From positions 1 to 35,733 of the forward strand of contig CAIXLI010000225.1 in NCBI GenBank assembly GCA_903920205.1: a DNA stretch of 35,733 bases. The letters are read 5' to 3'. This DNA is from an uncultured Pseudomonadota bacterium. Lineage in GTDB: Bacteria; Pseudomonadota; Alphaproteobacteria; UBA9219. The notes under the pieces were generated by a model. It did not search any database. It worked only from the letters and a program-made list of their open reading frames with translations, and had not been told where the DNA came from. Position numbers and translations under genes: made by a program. Numbering within the stretch: the stretch's first letter is position 1; each line of letters begins with the position of its first letter. Positions 1 through 7,060 of the stretch are shown piece after piece.

Positions 1-2
1 CC

Positions 3-842
3 GTGGCATTCACCCCTAGCCAAGGCGTGATCGGTGCCTATTACAGCCTCAGCAGTTCCACGACCTATATGTCGTCTGGACAGCTTTATCTGCGAAAATT
101 CACGGCTCCGGTATCGGGAACGCTGAACAGCATCAGCATTATGCCAGCGTCCACATCGTCCGGTGCCAATTTCAAACCGGCAATCTATGCCAACAATAGC
201 GGATCTCCCGGCACCTTGCTTTCCACCGGATCGCAAGTCACAGGTGCCACCGCTCTCACTGCCGTGACCATGCCCTTGACAACCCCGCAGAGCTTGACGG
301 CTGGCACAAGCTACTGGATCGGCTACGTCACCGATACGGCGCTAACTATGCAACGGGACGATAACAGCAGCTTTTCGACAAACGCTGGCTATACCGCAAG
401 CGTGACCTATACAAGCGCACCGCCGTCGACGGCGCCAAGCATGAGTTCTGGCCAAACGAGCGTTCAGCTTTGGGGCAACGTCACCGGCATGAGCACCAAT
501 TACAGTGAAACAAACGAGGTGCCACCAGGCGGCGATTTGAGTTGCGTCACATCCAGCACGGTCGGCGCCGAAGATCGTTACAGTTTCGGATCGCTCAGTT
601 CGACGCCGAGCAACATCGCCGGAGTGAAAGTCTCGGCGCTATTGCGGAAGACGGACAGCGGCGCACGTACCGTCACGGTTCAGCTTAAGTCCGGCAGCAC
701 GGAAGTTACAGGATCAAGCCAATCTCCAGCGGCTTCCTATTCTTATTTCTCGGCCTATCAGGACACCGATCCCAATACCTCGGCGGCATGGACGGCAAGC
801 GGCGTCAATAGTATGACAGCCGGCACCAAGATCGCAAGCTAA
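3..842 (+). CDS. Phage structural (tail-associated) protein, probably 5'-partial
   Basis: The protein is rich in Ser, Thr, Gly and Ala with alternating hydrophobic residues, as expected of beta-sandwich phage tail or receptor-binding proteins. Residues about 1-150 look like a jelly-roll or carbohydrate-binding module, with the motif TSYWIGYVTD near residue 105. Residues about 165-279 form a second module (RKTDSGARTV then AWTASGVNSM) that recurs at the C terminus of the protein at 1186-2268. The frame is open from the first bases of the window and the first usable start, GTG at 3, has no visible ribosome site, so the true gene may begin upstream. It leads a same-strand run of structural genes before the lysis cassette. 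Tail location is inferred from context; no specific family was recognised. Confidence 0.75.
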   Translation: MAFTPSQGVIGAYYSLSSSTTYMSSGQLYLRKFTAPVSGTLNSISIMPASTSSGANFKPAIYANNSGSPGTLLSTGSQVTGATALTAVTMPLTTPQSLTAGTSYWIGYVTDTALTMQRDDNSSFSTNAGYTASVTYTSAPPSTAPSMSSGQTSVQLWGNVTGMSTNYSETNEVPPGGDLSCVTSSTVGAEDRYSFGSLSSTPSNIAGVKVSALLRKTDSGARTVTVQLKSGSTEVTGSSQSPAASYSYFSAYQDTDPNTSAAWTASGVNSMTAGTKIAS

Positions 843-855
843 CTGATCGCGCAGT

Positions 856-1176
856 ATGACGAACGTCAATATCACGCAAGCTGCCGTCGAAGTTCTGCGG
901 AACGGACCAGCTTCTGTCAATCAGACCCAGATCGTCGCCGAAGTTTTGCGCAGCCGCGTGCCGCCGCTCAATCTTGGGCAGGCTTGCGTCGAGGTTCTGC
1001 GCAGCACGCTTAATGCTGCACCTGTCGCCGTGAGGACAAGCCAGATTGCGGTGGAGGTTCTGCGTCAGGGACAAGTCGCCGTATCGCTCGGTCAAATGGC
1101 GGTGGAGGTCTTGCGCGGTAATGGCGCGCCACCACCGACAACAACCGTCGAGCCTTTTGTTTGGATTATCACATAG
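856..1176 (+). CDS. Short phage protein made of VEVLR tandem repeats
   Basis: This 106-residue protein is almost entirely about five copies of a roughly 20-residue unit whose core reads Q-x-x-V-x-V-L-R (AAVEVLRNG, QIVAEVLRSR, QACVEVLRST, QIAVEVLRQG, QMAVEVLRGN). The tail is PPPTTTVEPFVWIIT. Such repeats with alternating hydrophobic residues suggest a stack of beta strands. Similar Q-x-x-V-E-V-L repeats are familiar in phage tail-region proteins of unknown function. It starts 13 bases after the upstream gene without an obvious Shine-Dalgarno and stops 9 bases before the next gene, so translation is probably coupled within a structural operon. No enzymatic motif is visible. Function is unknown; a structural or accessory tail role is inferred from position. 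Confidence 0.75.
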   Translation: MTNVNITQAAVEVLRNGPASVNQTQIVAEVLRSRVPPLNLGQACVEVLRSTLNAAPVAVRTSQIAVEVLRQGQVAVSLGQMAVEVLRGNGAPPPTTTVEPFVWIIT

Positions 1177-1185
1177 GACAAACCC

Positions 1186-2268
1186 ATGACGCTAACTCTT
1201 GAATGGGCTTGCGGCTTCGAACAATTCGGCGCCATCAGCGACATCGCGCAAGTGGCGCAGCCTTGGACGGCGCAGCTTTCCAACGGCAACTTCATGAGCA
1301 TTTCGACCACAACGGGCGTGCGGTCGTTACAAGGCAGTGGTGTTACGCCCAAGGCGCTGAACCTCGGCAACTATGTCAGCAGCGGCGTGATCTGGACGGT
1401 GCCGAATATCGGCACACGCTATCTCGGCATGGGATGGTTTTTGCCTGCGCTTCCGGCTGGCGAAGGTAATCTCTTTCAGTTCACCGCGACGCCTCCGGCT
1501 TCACCTAGTGGCGCTGGCGCGGACGGCGTAAGGATTACACTCGACAACACCGGCACTGTGCGCGTTAGACAGAATTCGACAAATTCTGTGCTGGTAACTT
1601 CAGCGACCTATGCCGTCAGTGCCAACACCCAATATTGGCTATCCGTGTCTTGCAACCCCAATTCCGGCTGGGTCGCTTTTGCGCTTAATGGCACTATTAT
1701 CTGCACAGCAACCCTCGGCATCAACTTCGCGCTCCAATACATCACGTTTCTCTCGGCAGGCGTTTCGTCAGTCGGCCAGCAGATCGTTGTCGATGACCTG
1801 GTGTCCTATTCGACAGATGGTACAGACACAGCATCGACGCTGGTGCCGCCACGCTCGGTATGGACGAGCCTTCCCAATGCGGTGGGCGACCAGACTCAAT
1901 GGTCGCGCGTGGGCGGCGCGGTGGCAAATTGGGATTCCGTTAACGGACAGGCCTATCAGACCGCCATGTACAATACGACGAGCCAGAACGGCACGCTCGA
2001 TTATTACAACATCACCGATCTTCCCGGCGCACCGACGACAATCGATGGGGTGGTCGTCACCGCTTGCGCGCGCAAGGAGGATTCTGGATCACGCAATCTC
2101 AAACTTCATGCTCGCGTCAACGGCGTCGATGATGTTTCATCAGCGATTACGCTGACCACCGGCGCGGCGTTCTGGTATCTCTCGGCGGCATTTCCGCAAG
2201 CGCCGGGCAGCGTTGCCTGGACGGCATCAGCCATCAACCTCTGCCAGCTCGGACTGGAATCTGCCTGA
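1186..2268 (+). CDS. Phage structural protein, concanavalin A/lectin-like
   Basis: The 360-residue protein starts at ATG 1186 after an AGGAC ribosome site. Residues about 1-215 have the look of a concanavalin A-like jelly roll: an early W-x-C-G-F-E-Q-F segment, then NTQYWLSVSCNPNSGWVAFALNG-type strands and IVVDDLVSY near residue 200, a pattern seen in phage proteins that bind surfaces. Residues about 220-360 hold a second module (WSRVGG, RKEDSGSRNL, AWTASAIN) matching the C-terminal module of the protein at 3-842. Its stop overlaps the next start by one base (TGATG), so the genes are translationally coupled. A receptor-binding or tail-decoration role is inferred; neither lectin activity nor a specific family is proven by sequence. 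Confidence 0.8.
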   Translation: MTLTLEWACGFEQFGAISDIAQVAQPWTAQLSNGNFMSISTTTGVRSLQGSGVTPKALNLGNYVSSGVIWTVPNIGTRYLGMGWFLPALPAGEGNLFQFTATPPASPSGAGADGVRITLDNTGTVRVRQNSTNSVLVTSATYAVSANTQYWLSVSCNPNSGWVAFALNGTIICTATLGINFALQYITFLSAGVSSVGQQIVVDDLVSYSTDGTDTASTLVPPRSVWTSLPNAVGDQTQWSRVGGAVANWDSVNGQAYQTAMYNTTSQNGTLDYYNITDLPGAPTTIDGVVVTACARKEDSGSRNLKLHARVNGVDDVSSAITLTTGAAFWYLSAAFPQAPGSVAWTASAINLCQLGLESA

Positions 2269-2525
2269 TGGGTACGGCAGCAGATGTTGAGCAGATTGCC
2301 CTCGTTACCGTGGGTGACGGGCCGAAGCGCATCAGCGTTGCTGAGTACGGCATCACAATCGTTGGCAACGGCTCCGGCATCGCCAGTTTTCAGCAAGCCA
2401 ACCTTGTCACCGTTGGTAACGGCCCAGGCATTGCCGATATCGCAGAGGCAGCACTTGCCGCTGTAGGTGACGGATCCGGCATAGCTGACATTTCGCAAAC
2501 CTTCGTTTCCATCGTGGGAGCGTGA
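2268..2525 (+). CDS. Short phage protein of VGDG/VGNG repeats
   Basis: This 85-residue protein consists of about five units of roughly 17 residues, each ending in a hydrophobic strand and a turn: LVTVGDGPK, ITIVGNGSG, LVTVGNGPG, LAAVGDGSG, VSIVGA, with IAD or ISV opening the next unit. The periodicity resembles that of the VEVLR-repeat protein at 856-1176. Both lie directly downstream of larger structural proteins sharing a C-terminal module, so the locus looks like two rounds of 'large protein plus small repeat protein'. The start codon overlaps the preceding stop by one base. No catalytic motif, signal peptide or membrane segment is seen. A structural or assembly role is inferred only from context. 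Confidence 0.7.
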   Translation: MGTAADVEQIALVTVGDGPKRISVAEYGITIVGNGSGIASFQQANLVTVGNGPGIADIAEAALAAVGDGSGIADISQTFVSIVGA

Positions 2526-2527
2526 AC

Positions 2528-2809
2528 ATGATCCCTGCAATACGCAATCAAGAAGAACCAGAGGAATTCGATATGGACGCCACAGAAGCCGAGTATTTTC
2601 GGAGCATCGGAAGACTGGAAGCGCAAGTCACCGCGCTGACCGCAGCCGTGGGTGAACTTAAAACCAAGCTCGACGGCATCGACACGCGCCTCGATACGCT
2701 CGACCGCATGGCAAACCGATGGAAAGGCGGCTTTGCCGTCATCCTGACGCTCGGCGCGATCGCAGGATTTATCATCGACCACGCGTTCCGATGGGCAACG
2801 CAGCGCTGA
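2528..2809 (+). CDS. Coiled-coil single-TM protein, XhlA/holin-like
   Basis: I chose ATG 2528 (93 residues) because GGGAG lies seven bases upstream; a GTG at 2522 in the same frame would overlap the preceding stop. An acidic N terminus is followed by a heptad-rich coiled coil (about residues 22-58: LEAQVTALTAAVGELKTKL and on) and one transmembrane helix near the C terminus (about residues 62-84, GGFAVILTLGAIAGFII). A coiled coil followed by a terminal membrane segment is the layout of XhlA-type hemolysin/holin accessory proteins. The gene sits just upstream of the endolysin and spanins, which supports a lysis role. With a single membrane helix it could be a holin, an antiholin or a helper. 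Confidence 0.65.
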   Translation: MIPAIRNQEEPEEFDMDATEAEYFRSIGRLEAQVTALTAAVGELKTKLDGIDTRLDTLDRMANRWKGGFAVILTLGAIAGFIIDHAFRWATQR

Positions 2810-2833
2810 TTGATAATCGGATAATGTTGTATA

Positions 2834-3139
2834 ATGCCCATTATGAAACCCAAACGTATTCAGCGCCGACGCTCCAAAGGATGGAAAATGCCGCCGAATA
2901 CGATTTATGTCGGCAGGCCGACAAAATGGGGCAATCCATTTTTTGTCGGGCATCACTTCCCGACACAGCAAGAGGCCGTTGTGGCTTACCGACAATGGCT
3001 TGATAATTCTCTCCCTGGCCAGAAAATCAAATATGAAGATATCGCAGAACTGCGTGGCAAAAATCTGGCTTGCTGGTGCGCGCTTAACAAACCATGTCAT
3101 GCCGATGTGCTGCTTGAAATAGCCAACAAACACGACTGA
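2834..3139 (+). CDS. DUF4326 domain protein
   Basis: The 101-residue protein has the DUF4326 hallmarks: an N-terminal basic segment RIQRRRSKGWKMPPN, then TIYVGRPTKWGNPF, YRQWLDN in the middle, and a C-terminal ELRGKNLACWCAL with a Cys-rich CWC-(x)6-C patch and a nearby His (CHADVLL). DUF4326 proteins are common in phages and some bacteria. Their activity is not established to my knowledge, and the conserved WGNPF and CWC motifs suggest ligand binding. ATG 2834 or ATG 2843 may be the start; neither has a good ribosome site. A TATAAT at 2830-2835 overlaps the first ATG, but its nearest TTGATA lies only 14 bases upstream, so I do not call a promoter. A terminator follows the gene. Confidence 0.8.
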   Translation: MPIMKPKRIQRRRSKGWKMPPNTIYVGRPTKWGNPFFVGHHFPTQQEAVVAYRQWLDNSLPGQKIKYEDIAELRGKNLACWCALNKPCHADVLLEIANKHD

Positions 3140-3166
3140 CCAATCAACGTAACCGGAATTTTCCAG

Positions 3167-3196
3167 GGTCGACCTTCGCGGGTCGGCCTTTTTCTT
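3167..3196 (+). terminator. Rho-independent terminator before the endolysin gene
   Basis: GGTCGACC (3167-3174) pairs with GGTCGGCC (3181-3188) through eight base pairs, one of them G-T, around a six-base loop TTCGCG, and is followed by TTTTTCTTT. It lies after the DUF4326 gene and about 22 bases before the endolysin ATG. Lysis genes downstream would therefore depend on read-through, antitermination or an unseen promoter. Confidence 0.7.
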
Positions 3197-3218
3197 TGTC
3201 CACTAACAGGAGGAGACC

Positions 3219-3881
3219 ATGACCCAGACCGAACAACCACGGGGCATTCGAAATAACAACCCCGGCAACATCCGCAAATCCAAGGATCCGTGGCAGGGAC
3301 TGGCCGAGCAACAGACCGATGCCGATTTCTTTGTTTTTCAATCGCCGATCTACGGCATCCGCGCACTGGCGCGGACGTTGATTACCTATCAGGACAAATA
3401 CGGGCTGGGAATCGTTAATGCCATTATCAGCAGGTGGGCGCCGCCGACCGAGAACAAAACCGACGCCTATATAAGTGAGGTAATCGCCAAGACTGGCTTT
3501 ACCGCCGACCAGGCTGTCAATATGCATAGCTATGCCGACCTCAAGGCAGTGGTAACGGCCATTATCACACAGGAAAACGGCCAGCAGCCCTATACCGCCA
3601 CCCAGCTCGACAAAGCCCTCGTGTTGGCCGGTGTCGAGCCTCCTGTGCGAAGCCTTCAACAGACACGCACTGTCAAAGGTGGCCAGACGGCGACGGTCGC
3701 CACGGTTGGCGTTGGCGTTTTGGAGGCCGTGCGTGAAAGCGTTGACCCTGCGCGCGATGCGCTGCTCAGCATCGCGCCATATCTCGATGGTGTGAAATGG
3801 CTGCTTTTGGCCGTTACGTTGATCGGCATCGGCGTGATGATCTGGGCGCGGATCGATGATCATCGCAAGGGGCTGCGCTGA
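3219..3881 (+). CDS. Phage endolysin/virion lysin (P5-like) with C-terminal membrane anchor
   Basis: A strong GGAGGAGA site precedes ATG 3219. Residues about 7-110 carry the signature of phage lysins often annotated as 'structural protein P5': GIRNNNPGNIR at the N terminus, then YGIRALARTLITYQ, IISRWAPPTENKTDAYI and a TGFTADQAVN segment. These proteins are taken to cleave peptidoglycan in a lysozyme or transglycosylase manner. Residues about 188-212 form one strong transmembrane helix (WLLLAVTLIGIGVMIWA) followed by a basic tail, so the mature protein is probably held in the inner membrane or a virion membrane rather than free. There is no N-terminal signal peptide. Its stop overlaps the spanin start by one base (TGATG), consistent with a lysis cassette. 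Catalytic residues are not assigned. Confidence 0.8.
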   Translation: MTQTEQPRGIRNNNPGNIRKSKDPWQGLAEQQTDADFFVFQSPIYGIRALARTLITYQDKYGLGIVNAIISRWAPPTENKTDAYISEVIAKTGFTADQAVNMHSYADLKAVVTAIITQENGQQPYTATQLDKALVLAGVEPPVRSLQQTRTVKGGQTATVATVGVGVLEAVRESVDPARDALLSIAPYLDGVKWLLLAVTLIGIGVMIWARIDDHRKGLR

Positions 3882-4120
3882 TGTGGGCGCTGTTCACCGG
3901 CTGGCTTTCCAGCAACGCGATCAAGCTGATCGGCTATGCCACGGCGGCTCTTTCAGTTTCCGCAATCCTACTCGGTGCGCGCGAAGCCGGACGCACAGCC
4001 GAGCGCTACGACCAACTTCAAAAATCAATGGAGATCAAAAATGCGCAGCTTAATGCAACGCTTACTGCTCCTCACACTCGTGATGAGCTTGTTGACCAAT
4101 TGCGCGGAGGGAAATTCTGA
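3881..4120 (+). CDS. Rz-like inner-membrane spanin
   Basis: This 79-residue protein has an N-terminal membrane helix (about residues 10-32, AIKLIGYATAALSVSAILLG) followed by a charged, helical periplasmic stretch (REAGRTAERYDQLQKSMEIK). That is the form of an i-spanin, which links to an outer-membrane lipoprotein and fuses the two membranes in the last step of lysis. It follows the endolysin with a one-base overlap, and a second reading frame inside it encodes a lipoprotein (4041-4280), the classic nested Rz/Rz1 arrangement. It is shorter than lambda Rz (153 residues). The assignment rests on topology and arrangement, not on sequence identity. Confidence 0.7.
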   Translation: MWALFTGWLSSNAIKLIGYATAALSVSAILLGAREAGRTAERYDQLQKSMEIKNAQLNATLTAPHTRDELVDQLRGGKF

Positions 4121-4280
4121 TTCATCGTGCGTGTGTCCCCCGATAAAGGAATACGACCAGACGTTTCAGCTTAAATTGGCCGCAGAAACTGAAGCCGCAC
4201 CGCAGAATGCGGTGTTCCCCAAGGCGCTTGCGGATTATGCGTTGGTACGTAGTCAGATCAAGGCCTGCCGGAAAGATTAA
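4041..4280 (+). CDS. Rz1-like outer-membrane spanin lipoprotein
   Basis: The frame stays open upstream, but ATG 4041 gives a clean lipoprotein signal: MRSLMQRLLLLTLVMSLLTNC, with Cys 21 as the predicted lipidated residue. The residue before the Cys is Asn rather than the usual Gly, Ala or Ser, a slightly unusual lipobox. The mature 59 residues contain a CVCPPIKEYDQ segment and a polar helical tail ending KACRKD. The first 80 bases overlap the i-spanin gene in another frame, as with Rz1 inside Rz, although here it extends beyond the end of Rz. It is predicted to be an outer-membrane o-spanin partner of the 3881-4120 product. It ends 21 bases from the convergent defence operon. Confidence 0.7.
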   Translation: MRSLMQRLLLLTLVMSLLTNCAEGNSDSSCVCPPIKEYDQTFQLKLAAETEAAPQNAVFPKALADYALVRSQIKACRKD

Positions 4281-4301
4281 CCCTCCTTATATAATTCTGC
4301 G

Positions 4302-5087
4302 TTAAACAGGTTTCTGGAACAAATGATCTCGATGCCATGTGAGCCGATAAGCGTGCTCTTTTGTTATACGACGCAAAGCCATTTTGTTGTGTAGGCCAAG
4401 AGCAATCTGATCTTGTGCTGATAACTGGCTTGAAATCAGAATGCTGCCGCTATCATCGAAGGAAATTAGTCCCGCATCAAATGCAGCATCAAGATGCGCA
4501 GCTAAAAGCAAACCATTATAAGCGTCCAGTCGTTCAGCATCAGTTTCACAAACTGCCCATGGTATAATATGGCTTGCGCGCAAAAGACGTGGCTCCGACA
4601 AACCCGTTACGGCACAGTGCCCATTCCAGTACGTCATAAGGGCTTCTCTGAAGATGTCTTGCCCGACACGCTGCACTACCAACCGTTCAACTTCAGTTGA
4701 TCGAGGTAACGCCTGCGTTCTGCTTTCGAACTCGCGCAATGGTTCAATGGGTAATGCACGCGCAAGACGCCAAATTTCACGCACAAGATAATGAAGTGGC
4801 TCAGTGTCAGCGACAACAAAAGCCGAAAAGCCTGAGGGGACGATCCCGTCCCACTTCGTCCACCGCCCCATAATATCTACAACTACGCCTGAATGGTTTG
4901 TTGCAACGACATATCCATTATCTGAACATGCAAGCCGCAGCGATGCGGGAGTCCCAAGACCATCATAGGCAAGCCAGCCTTGATGCTCCCCCAGCTTGAT
5001 CCCAAACCCTTCGTCGATAGCGGCTTTATCTAGACGGATACGATTTATTTGAGACAACGTCATATTTTCCACCATCAGTCTGATCAC
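4302..5087 (-). CDS. HNH endonuclease (HNH_2-type), last gene of defence operon
   Basis: The protein has 261 residues. The C-terminal part (about residues 150-235) holds the HNH fold: CAVTGLSEPRLLRASHIIPW, then AYNGLLLAAHLDAAFDAGLI. This matches the HNH_2 pattern (C-x-x-TG, the His pair region SHIIPW near residue 170, NGL-x-L and FDxGLI) of predicted restriction endonucleases. The N-terminal 140 residues have no motif I recognise and may bind DNA or a partner. The start is GTG 5087, overlapping the ATPase stop by four bases (GTGA), which implies translational coupling; ATG 5075 is an alternative. By position it is likely the nuclease partner of the upstream ATPase, as PtuB is of PtuA in Septu. 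That pairing is inferred. Confidence 0.85.
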   Translation of the reverse strand: MIRLMVENMTLSQINRIRLDKAAIDEGFGIKLGEHQGWLAYDGLGTPASLRLACSDNGYVVATNHSGVVVDIMGRWTKWDGIVPSGFSAFVVADTEPLHYLVREIWRLARALPIEPLREFESRTQALPRSTEVERLVVQRVGQDIFREALMTYWNGHCAVTGLSEPRLLRASHIIPWAVCETDAERLDAYNGLLLAAHLDAAFDAGLISFDDSGSILISSQLSAQDQIALGLHNKMALRRITKEHAYRLTWHRDHLFQKPV

Positions 5088-7060
5088 AAATCACGTTGGA
5101 GCAAACGACCTTCAGCTGGAGTTCCCATGAGTTTGAGACACACCCATGGTGCTTTTTGAAATTCGGCTGGAGGGTTTGACGTGGTTGTGACGATATATTG
5201 GAACAACGGTGAGCCGTTAACATCCTCTAATGATCGGATAAGCCGGAAAAGTTCGTGATAGATACTTTCACCCAGATCAGCTTCTCGCGGGCTATCATGT
5301 AGCAAAAACGCAGGGGCGCAGGTTTTTCCTTCGATGCTCAGGCACAATGCTGAAATATCGAAAGAAAGAACCTTCAAAGAGTCGATAGCTGCAGTCGAGC
5401 GGTTTCCGCCCTTATTAATCGTGACATGAAGGCCTTTTCCATCAAGAATTACTTTGCCCTCGGCCTCGCCGCCGAGAAGCCGTCTCACTATCGGATCGAA
5501 CTTCTCCGTTAAAGAATAAAAAACTTTGGCTTGCTTATCCCGAAGCAAATTCGCCTTTTCGCGTTTATCGTCTAGAGTTTTTGTCAAACCACGGACTGTC
5601 TCAACCGCCTCATTATGTTGTTGCTGCCAATCGCCAAATCTAACTGCGTCGTCAAGCAAACGACGGGCGATATACCATTGTGTTTCGCGAGCATCTCTTG
5701 ATGCTTCCAATGAGAACAACCGGCTACGAATTCGCTCATATTTTTGGATGGCAACCGCCTGGAGCGGCTTAATTTCATTTAGCCGCACCTTCAGTCCAGA
5801 TAATAGTTCTTTCTCCTTAGTCAGATCACCCTCTTTTGCTTGTCGCTCTTTTTCTATATCGGCGGCGCTCGGCGCATTGCGCAGTCTTTTGCAGTTTTCC
5901 GATAAGATTTTATCTACGGACGGATCACCTGAAGTGCATACAGCAGACTTTGCTTCAACTTCTCTGTAAGACAGCGCGGATACTTCGCCATCAATGTTGC
6001 TTATCAGGCGTTGAATGATCGGCACCTGCGCATCGATTGATACAAGCTCTTCAGACAGCTTGCGCTTTTCGTCCTCAGCGGCATCGAGTTCACTTCGGGC
6101 CGCATCAATATCCGTAGGTTCGTTCCCGGAAGGAACTTTTGCTGCCTCGGCCAACTTATCTTCTGCAGCTTTGCGGAGAACATCTATTGCCATATCTCCA
6201 TCCGCAACAACACCATCCGGCAGTTTAAGTTCTTTTATTAGTCGCGCTTTTGCCTTCTCAGCAGCCCATGCCTTGTGATTGGATTCCTGCTCAACAGCGC
6301 GTTTTTCTTCGGATAGAGAGGCAATTTCAGCGCGCAGCGCGTTCTCCTCTGCCGTAATAGCTTTTAAGAAAGCACGAAGTGCATCCAGCGTTTCCGATGC
6401 CGAAAATGATCGTACGAGAGAGTCGGAATCTGACTCAGAAGACCTCCATCCGAGCACATCATTGAAACGACATTCCTGATCTCGCGTTAACCACGCCAAT
6501 GCAATAGGCCAACCCCTCTGGCCTTCCTTGAGTTTTGGTATTAAGGAAGAAACAGCGGACGTGATAATGGAGCTTTCCACAGCATCAAGAAATGCATCGA
6601 TTTTTGTGGACTGAGATTGGCTGGAGGCAAGTGCGTCTAGGTCTCCGTTGAGAACGGCATCATGCATTTTGTTCGCTCCAAGCGAACGGACGATTGCCCA
6701 GCAATTGCCATTCAAAATGACTTCAGCTCCGACTATGCCATTAATGAATGTTTCACCGATAAGATCACGTTGTTCCTTGGGCGCAAAACGATCCTCTCCA
6801 AGGCAATAGCGCAGCAATCGACAGAAAAGTGTTTTGCCGCTGCCATGTCCTATCGTCGCTACCCCATCTGGTTCTGAAGGATCTATGCCATCAGGAGACC
6901 AAACAATATTCAGCCCAGGACGAAGGGGAATATCTCGAAGGACTTTGCCGGGTTCTTGCCATATCACCAAACGGCGCACCCAAAAACGTGGCTCTGTTTG
7001 TCCTGCTTCAGGAACAACTACGAGGTCAGGCTTTTTGATGAGATCAAGCTGCCTCGGCAT
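5084..7060 (-). CDS. SMC-like coiled-coil AAA ATPase
   Basis: This 658-residue protein has a split ATPase head. The Walker A is near residues 70-77 (IGHGSGKT), a long charged coiled coil spans about residues 230-490 (for example EENALRAEIASLSEEKRAVE), and a C-terminal head half contains AFLLHDSPREADL near residues 585-597, which carries the Walker B-like acidic residue. The layout matches SMC, RecN and DUF2326-type defence ATPases that sense DNA ends or structures and license a nuclease. The first Gly of the usual G-x-N-G-S-G-K motif is Ile and the Asn is His, a variant loop. AAGGGGGTGGG lies just upstream of ATG 7060. The first 17 bases overlap the methyltransferase gene and the stop overlaps the HNH start. 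Confidence 0.8.
   Translation of the reverse strand: MPRQLDLIKKPDLVVVPEAGQTEPRFWVRRLVIWQEPGKVLRDIPLRPGLNIVWSPDGIDPSEPDGVATIGHGSGKTLFCRLLRYCLGEDRFAPKEQRDLIGETFINGIVGAEVILNGNCWAIVRSLGANKMHDAVLNGDLDALASSQSQSTKIDAFLDAVESSIITSAVSSLIPKLKEGQRGWPIALAWLTRDQECRFNDVLGWRSSESDSDSLVRSFSASETLDALRAFLKAITAEENALRAEIASLSEEKRAVEQESNHKAWAAEKAKARLIKELKLPDGVVADGDMAIDVLRKAAEDKLAEAAKVPSGNEPTDIDAARSELDAAEDEKRKLSEELVSIDAQVPIIQRLISNIDGEVSALSYREVEAKSAVCTSGDPSVDKILSENCKRLRNAPSAADIEKERQAKEGDLTKEKELLSGLKVRLNEIKPLQAVAIQKYERIRSRLFSLEASRDARETQWYIARRLLDDAVRFGDWQQQHNEAVETVRGLTKTLDDKREKANLLRDKQAKVFYSLTEKFDPIVRRLLGGEAEGKVILDGKGLHVTINKGGNRSTAAIDSLKVLSFDISALCLSIEGKTCAPAFLLHDSPREADLGESIYHELFRLIRSLEDVNGSPLFQYIVTTTSNPPAEFQKAPWVCLKLMGTPAEGRLLQRDL

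Noticed and set aside
856-1176. Tandem repeats in the VEVLR gene as a non-coding repeat array
   Set aside because: The nucleotide copies diverge while the protein motif is kept, so the repeat is selected at protein level.
1610-2155. 181-codon plus-strand frame within the lectin-like gene
   Set aside because: It is an out-of-frame shadow, rich in Arg, Ser and Pro, with no motif, inside a gene with a good domain pattern.
2390-3133. 247-codon minus-strand open frame across the phage lysis region
   Set aside because: It runs opposite the repeat, coiled-coil and DUF4326 genes, and the plus-strand frames have domains and ribosome sites while this one has none.
3144-3863. 239-codon minus-strand open frame opposite the endolysin gene
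   Set aside because: It lies wholly within the endolysin reading frame on the other strand, has no recognisable motifs and no ribosome site; the plus-strand lysin has clear family motifs.
4155-4619. Possible CRISPR or direct-repeat array near the lysis/defence junction
   Set aside because: No regular repeat-spacer pattern is present; the sequence there reads as coding in the spanin and HNH frames.
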